Source of the DNA: an uncultured Porphyromonadaceae bacterium
Lineage (GTDB): Bacteria; Bacteroidota; Bacteroidia; Bacteroidales; Muribaculaceae
Assembly (NCBI GenBank): GCA_905202215.1
Contig: CAJKRG010000028.1
Span: forward strand, 1-36,643
Length of the DNA stretch: 36,643 bases
Direction of reading: 5' to 3'
The notes under the pieces were generated by a model. It did no database searches and was not told the origin of the DNA. It saw only the letters and a program-made list of their open reading frames with translations. A program made the position numbers and the translations under genes. Shown here one piece after another: positions 32,914 to 36,643 of this stretch. Each line of letters opens with the position of its first letter. Within the stretch, counting starts at the first letter, position 1.

Positions 32914-33717
32914 TCAATCTGCGGGTAATTTAAATATTATAGGAAGTGTCATCAAGACGTTAACCTTTTTGCCATTCAGTCTGCCGGGAGTGAAATCCGG
33001 GAAAAGACTGACGACACGCAAAGCCTCTTTGTCAAGTGCCGAATCCTTCCCCCTGACAATTTTAGGATCACACACATGTCCTAACGTATCCACATAAAAC
33101 TGCACTACCACTCTGCCTTGAATGCCCTCTTTTAATTGTTCTTCGGGATATCTAAGGTGGCGGCCTATAAAACGCATCATTTCAGCTGGACCTCCTGGAA
33201 ATTCCGGTTGTTGTTCAGCACAAGCGTATATTCCGTTCTCATCAGGCATTGTCGAACGTTCATCGGGCATCTCACCTTGTGTTACAACGACATTCGGTTC
33301 GTTGCTTATCTCTCCTTCTTTCACGCCGTTATTATTGGGAGTCAAAGATGAAACTGAATCTTCAAACGACGGCATTTCGCCTTCCTCTGTATCTTCTATC
33401 TCTTCAATCATTTCGGGCGATTCAATAAATTCGCCAAGAAGATCATCATTAGTCTGATTTTTCGTTGATGTGCCGCTGCATCCCGACATGAGAATCATTC
33501 CGGCCGATATTCCGGCGATGGCTACTGCTTTCCCCATGCGCTGACGCGAGCGGAGCTGCTGCTCCAAATAGCGCACCTCGGCCTCGCATTTGGGGCACGT
33601 GCCGAGGCAGTCGCCCTTGTAGCGACACTCCGACGTCACAAACTCTATGCCGTTCGCCTTAGCTATCTGACGACGAATCTCTTTCAGTATCTTGCAGGTC
33701 TGCTTTCCTCGTGCCAT
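32914..33717 (-). CDS. Cys-module membrane protein with TonB C-terminal domain (267 aa)
   Basis: The same N-terminal module as its neighbour (cysteines 8, 31, 37, 41, 44), then a hydrophobic segment (62-79, ending MSGC, which could also be read as a weak lipobox), an acidic linker and a TonB C-terminal domain (about 175-265): EFPGGPAEMMRFIGRHLRYP, VVVQFYVDTLGHV and the final VLMTLPIIFKL. TonB domains contact outer-membrane receptors or envelope partners. The first 230 bp are a clear DNA-level duplicate of the next gene, about 85% alike by eye, including the upstream TGACTATG junction. Confidence 0.82.
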   Translation of the reverse strand: MARGKQTCKILKEIRRQIAKANGIEFVTSECRYKGDCLGTCPKCEAEVRYLEQQLRSRQRMGKAVAIAGISAGMILMSGCSGTSTKNQTNDDLLGEFIESPEMIEEIEDTEEGEMPSFEDSVSSLTPNNNGVKEGEISNEPNVVVTQGEMPDERSTMPDENGIYACAEQQPEFPGGPAEMMRFIGRHLRYPEEQLKEGIQGRVVVQFYVDTLGHVCDPKIVRGKDSALDKEALRVVSLFPDFTPGRLNGKKVNVLMTLPIIFKLPAD

Positions 33718-33719
33718 AG

Positions 33720-34343
33720 TCAGTGTTTGCGGATTTGATAGGTGAATAAGTCGAATCGGGAAAAGCCGAGCTGTTCAAGCGTGGCGCGACTTGCGTCGCG
33801 GTCGGCATCAGTGTTGAACTCCGGTATCAGCGGTATGCGGATAATGCAATCTTCTTGCCGCCCACTGTCGGCTATCAGCCGGAGATTGGAGAGGACAAGG
33901 GAATTGTCCTGCCCGGTATAGTTGCGGTAAATCTCAGGATTCATGTCCTTGATGTCGATAATCAGAGTATTTACCACAGGGAGCAAGGACGCGATATTGT
34001 CTGTCGGAACATTTAGCGATGTTTCAAGATTGATTTGCCAGCTATCGCCGCACAGCTCGCGGAAACGTCGGATAAAACCGGGTTGCAGACACGGTTCTCC
34101 TCCACCGAATGTCACACCGCCATTGGTGGCGAGGAAATAAAGCTCGTCAATGCGAGTCTCGGTATAGAGCTTTTCCGGCGAATACTCACGGAAACGTCCG
34201 CCGTCGCCTAACGACTGCGGGTTAAGACAATAGCGACAACATAGCGGACAGCCATGAAAAGCCACAAGCGTGGTGACGCCATCGCCGTCAGTCGATAGGC
34301 GATGCCGCGCAATGCCGATTATCTTAGCCCGTTGCAGTTCCAT
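33720..34343 (-). CDS. PflA-like radical SAM activating enzyme without a visible target enzyme (207 aa)
   Basis: CxxxCxxC cluster motif in HGCPLCCRYCLNPQS (Cys32, Cys36, Cys39; Cys35 is extra). SAM-binding VTFGGGEPCLQPGF (residues 77-90) and LIIDIKDMNPEIYRNYTG follow. This is the pattern of glycyl-radical-enzyme activases; no additional ferredoxin domain is seen. No glycyl radical enzyme lies in the window. The gene is the first of the immunity-array operon and is directly followed by two proteins with the same cysteine-rich module, a likely partner or substrate. Role in the operon is inference. Confidence 0.85.
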   Translation of the reverse strand: MELQRAKIIGIARHRLSTDGDGVTTLVAFHGCPLCCRYCLNPQSLGDGGRFREYSPEKLYTETRIDELYFLATNGGVTFGGGEPCLQPGFIRRFRELCGDSWQINLETSLNVPTDNIASLLPVVNTLIIDIKDMNPEIYRNYTGQDNSLVLSNLRLIADSGRQEDCIIRIPLIPEFNTDADRDASRATLEQLGFSRFDLFTYQIRKH

Positions 34344-34367
34344 GAGGGTCTATTATCTGTAATATCG

Positions 34368-34375
34368 CAAAATTA
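34368..34375 (-). promoter_or_regulatory. -7 element of the 17-gene operon
   Basis: TAATTTTG (34375-34368, minus) matches TAnnTTTG, 24 bp before the radical SAM start codon. A TTTG at 34404-34401 is 25 bp further up, longer than usual. Confidence 0.5.
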
Positions 34376-34518
34376 GTAAAAAAATCAACACTCGCTATAA
34401 CAAACTCCCCATTAAAGCGTGGAAAATCAGCTCGCAAGCGAATAAATCCTCCCAAATATAGGTGATTTCTTATGTAATCCATAAATTTCCGGCAACACCG
34501 GGGATTATTTCCCAATCC

Positions 34519-34552
34519 GGCGGCTTTTGGTCGTGTACGAGCAAAAGCCGCC
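34519..34552 (-). repeat. GGCGGCTTTTG hairpin, copy 2, after the ParB-like gene
   Basis: GGCGGCTTTTG (34519-34529) pairs with CAAAAGCCGCC (34542-34552), 11 bp. Near copy of the hairpin at 20345-20378; both lie 3' of a minus-strand unit that has the conserved leader. Likely an end-of-transcript element. Confidence 0.7.
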
Positions 34553-34599
34553 CCGCGCCTTTCGGCTTGGGGTGGCTCGCTCAAACATTTACCTATGGT

Positions 34600-36417
34600 T
34601 TAGGCGGCAGCTTCTTCGGTGTCGTTGATTTCTTCGGGTGCTTCCTCGGCAGGGGCAGCCACAATTTCCTCGGCAGGGTCGGTCACGGTTTCCTCCGGCT
34701 CATCGGCTTCGGGAGTGTCGGGAATGTCGGCGGTTTCGGGAGTCTCGGGTTCGGCCTCCGGCTGTTCGGCAGGTTCGAGTTGCGCGATGCGTTCTTCAAG
34801 TTTTTTGTGACGCTTCTCGTAAACCTCGTTGTACTGGCTCTCGATTGCCGCGAACTCGTCCGGCATGTGCTTCTTGGCGAAAGCAAAAAGGAGGCCGGAT
34901 ATTGCGTTTGTGCGGTATGCTCCCTGAAAGTTGTCTATCAGGAAATCCCTGCGGATAATCGCCTTGGTCTTGGCGTTGAGCTTGGCGATGATTGCCATTT
35001 TCTCCTTGTCAGTGAGTGGAGCGTATGCCTCGCGCTCGGTCAGCTCCACGGCCTCGTAATGCTCCCTGCGGAGCGATGAGAGCAGGAAGAAATATATCAT
35101 CTTTTCTTCCTCGTTGGTGAATTTGGCGTCGGTGATGTCAACCTTTTTGATTTGCTCCTTTGTAGCGGCGATTGTATTCTCAACGGCTATCTCCCTGTTG
35201 CGCACGTCCTTTGCCTTTAGGTCGGCTATTATCGCGGTGGCGGCACTGCCGCCCTCACGCTGTTTTACGGGCACATCCTTGTAGCCGAGGGTCACGTCAT
35301 TGCGCCCGACACATATACAGAGGGTTATTTCTCCCGCCTCGCTCTTTGAGAGCAGTTCGGCTCGTTCAGTGTAATACTCCTGCATTTCTTCTTGATAGTC
35401 CTGCTCCATATCTGCGTATTCCTCGTCGGTATCATCTTCCTCCCTCTGCGGCGCGTCGGGTTCAGTCGGGAAGCGTTTGGGATAATCGCTCACGGTCTCT
35501 ACTTCATATCCCATTTCGGCAAGGCGCGAGGCAACGGCCTCGTTGGTGTCATATTGGTACTGGCAGAAATTGGCCTCGGGGTGTACGGCAAGCATGGCAA
35601 CGGCCTTTTCGGTGATATATGCCGTGTGCTTCTCTTTGAGGCATGAGGATTTTGCGCATTTTCCCTCGTAGCCCTCTTCCACGAAAAGAAGCAGGTTGCA
35701 GGTGTTGTGGGGGCATGAGGCGCAGGCTGACTTGTCAAAGCTGTAACGGCACAGCTCGGTTGTAAAGTCGCGCTCTATCATCTGCGCCACCTTTGAGGCG
35801 GTCATGCCTCGCCAACTGTTATATGGCAGACCGTCTTTGAGGTGCTTTTCGTAAACCTCAAGCTGAATGTCCTCACCGTAGCGGCATATCTCGGAAGCCA
35901 CGCTCACGGTAATGTCATCCGTGTCAAGGAGTGAGGCTATTTCGGGTATGAGGGTTGTGAGTTTCATTCGGGTGCGGATATAGGTCTCGCTCTTTCCCAC
36001 CTGCACGGCGAGCGACTGCGTGTCGTAGCGACCGCTCTCTATAAGGTTGCGGAAAGCCACGGCTTCCTCCATTGGGGCGATGTCCTGTCGTTGCAGGTTC
36101 TCGGTAATAGCCATTTCCTCTGCCTCCTTGTCGGAAAGCGTGTCAAATATGACAGCCGGAATATACTCCCTCCCTGCCATGAGCGAGGCTCGGTAACGTC
36201 TTTCGCCAAAGACTATCTCGTAGCGGTCGGTGCCGGGTATCGGACGCACACCGACAGGCTGTAACACCCCCTGCTGACGGATAGAGTCGGCAAGTTCGGT
36301 GAGGGTCTGCTCATCGAAGTTCTTACGGGGGTTGAAGCCGCTCGGCTGAACGAGCGAGAGGGCGATTGCGGTTGCGTTGACTGCGTTGTTGGCGTTGGTG
36401 TGGTTTGCTGCTTCCAT
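34600..36417 (-). CDS. Large ParB-like protein of the element (605 aa)
   Basis: Start at MEAANHTNANN; the longer open frame to 36594 runs through the conserved leader and is rejected. N-terminal ParB/Srx domain: LVQPSGFNPRKNFDEQTL, GVLQPVGVRP and the GERRYRA motif (71-77). HTH region: SLAVQVGKSETYIRTRM. A cysteine cluster follows (KSACASCPHNTCN and CAKSSC, about 235-262), then a long helical part and an acidic Glu/Pro-rich tail of about 60 residues. Such proteins are typical of Bacteroidales conjugative elements. Roles in element maintenance or regulation are inferred; the function is distinct from the chromosomal ParB. Confidence 0.88.
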   Translation of the reverse strand: MEAANHTNANNAVNATAIALSLVQPSGFNPRKNFDEQTLTELADSIRQQGVLQPVGVRPIPGTDRYEIVFGERRYRASLMAGREYIPAVIFDTLSDKEAEEMAITENLQRQDIAPMEEAVAFRNLIESGRYDTQSLAVQVGKSETYIRTRMKLTTLIPEIASLLDTDDITVSVASEICRYGEDIQLEVYEKHLKDGLPYNSWRGMTASKVAQMIERDFTTELCRYSFDKSACASCPHNTCNLLLFVEEGYEGKCAKSSCLKEKHTAYITEKAVAMLAVHPEANFCQYQYDTNEAVASRLAEMGYEVETVSDYPKRFPTEPDAPQREEDDTDEEYADMEQDYQEEMQEYYTERAELLSKSEAGEITLCICVGRNDVTLGYKDVPVKQREGGSAATAIIADLKAKDVRNREIAVENTIAATKEQIKKVDITDAKFTNEEEKMIYFFLLSSLRREHYEAVELTEREAYAPLTDKEKMAIIAKLNAKTKAIIRRDFLIDNFQGAYRTNAISGLLFAFAKKHMPDEFAAIESQYNEVYEKRHKKLEERIAQLEPAEQPEAEPETPETADIPDTPEADEPEETVTDPAEEIVAAPAEEAPEEINDTEEAAA

Positions 36418-36465
36418 AATTAAAATGGTTTTAATGTTTGAGAAATGTTTGTTTTTTGTTTTTCT

Positions 36466-36643
36466 CCCTTTTGTCTGAAGCCTTGCGGCTTCTCGCGTCC
36501 GGGTGATTTTTTCGATACAATCAGGACGGAGGGCACAGGTGGCGCAAGGCAAGCGTGGCAAGCGAAAAAATACGGAATACCCGATTTGGCACAAATCGCG
36601 GAAGGCTGCCGGATTTTTTCACGCGGCCAAGCCGCAGGCGGTC
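36466..36643 (-). promoter_or_regulatory. Conserved structured leader, copy 3 (runs to the window edge)
   Basis: Minus strand: hairpin A (CGATTT-GTGCC-AAATCG, 36598-36582) then GGGTATTCC; about 110 nt later hairpin B (GAAGCC-GCAA-GGCTTC, 36492-36477); then AAAAGGGA (36472-36465). Same spacing as the other two copies. It leads into the 605-aa ParB-like gene, starting about 48 nt later. Confidence 0.65.

Noticed and set aside
36418..36594. N-terminal extension of the ParB-like protein
   Set aside because: The stretch overlaps the conserved leader; the inner ATG begins the normal ParB sequence.
11250..36643. Second copy of the tRNA 3' end marking the right end of the element
   Set aside because: No repeat of the tRNA T-arm and acceptor sequence was noticed in the window, and element-type genes reach the edge, so the right end is probably outside.
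1..36643. CRISPR arrays, rRNA genes or insertion sequences
   Set aside because: No regularly spaced repeats, no rRNA-like sequence and no transposase were found on either strand.

Overview
The window looks like a chromosome segment of a Bacteroidota bacterium, most likely order Bacteroidales (possibly a Muribaculaceae-like gut commensal). The evidence is the parA-parB-DUF5683-LysM transglycosylase gene order, repeated promoter -7 elements of the Bacteroidota type TAnnTTTG, and a tyrosine recombinase and plasmid-like genes of the kind found in Bacteroidales integrative elements. Family names below come from reading motifs by eye; no database search was run.

Positions 1-11250 are core chromosome. 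On the minus strand lie a GT-C membrane glycosyltransferase with a GtrB-like polyprenyl-phosphate glycosyltransferase. An RNA-rich gap of about 735 bp follows, with one candidate small RNA and one long structured leader. Next comes a tight six-gene operon: parA, parB, DUF5683, LysM lytic transglycosylase, OPT transporter, MATE transporter. This part ends at a plus-strand tRNA with anticodon CAU.

From 11251 to the right edge is an integrative element apparently inserted at that tRNA; its far end lies outside the window. It starts with a tyrosine recombinase whose promoter lies in a field of GTAC repeats. Then come an XRE-like regulator facing an excisionase-like HTH protein, a replication block (winged-helix initiator plus DnaC-like loader, with an iteron-like array inside the initiator gene), and a minus-strand operon of small element proteins including DUF2958. 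A plus-strand cargo group follows: a 49-aa acidic ORF, a Crp/Fnr regulator and two lipoproteins. At the right edge is a 605-aa ParB-like protein. No conjugation genes are inside the window.

The most notable part is one minus-strand run of 17 closely packed genes, 34343 down to 22144. It opens with an orphan PflA-like radical SAM enzyme and two membrane proteins that share a cysteine-rich N-terminal module but carry different C-terminal domains (TonB-type and carboxypeptidase-regulatory-type). The next 14 genes look like an array of immunity-type proteins: SUKH-like, DKNYY, DUF2750, Imm32, STM3941-like, pentapeptide, TPR and several membrane proteins, with no toxin gene seen. This resembles the orphan-immunity arrays (acquired interbacterial defence) known from gut Bacteroidales, but the radical SAM/Cys-module head is unusual.

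Three minus-strand transcription units of the element (starting at 17694, 21447 and 36417) share a conserved leader: two short hairpins whose paired bases differ between copies but stay complementary, held 110-117 bp apart and ending in AAAGGG. This looks like an undescribed cis-acting RNA or DNA element.
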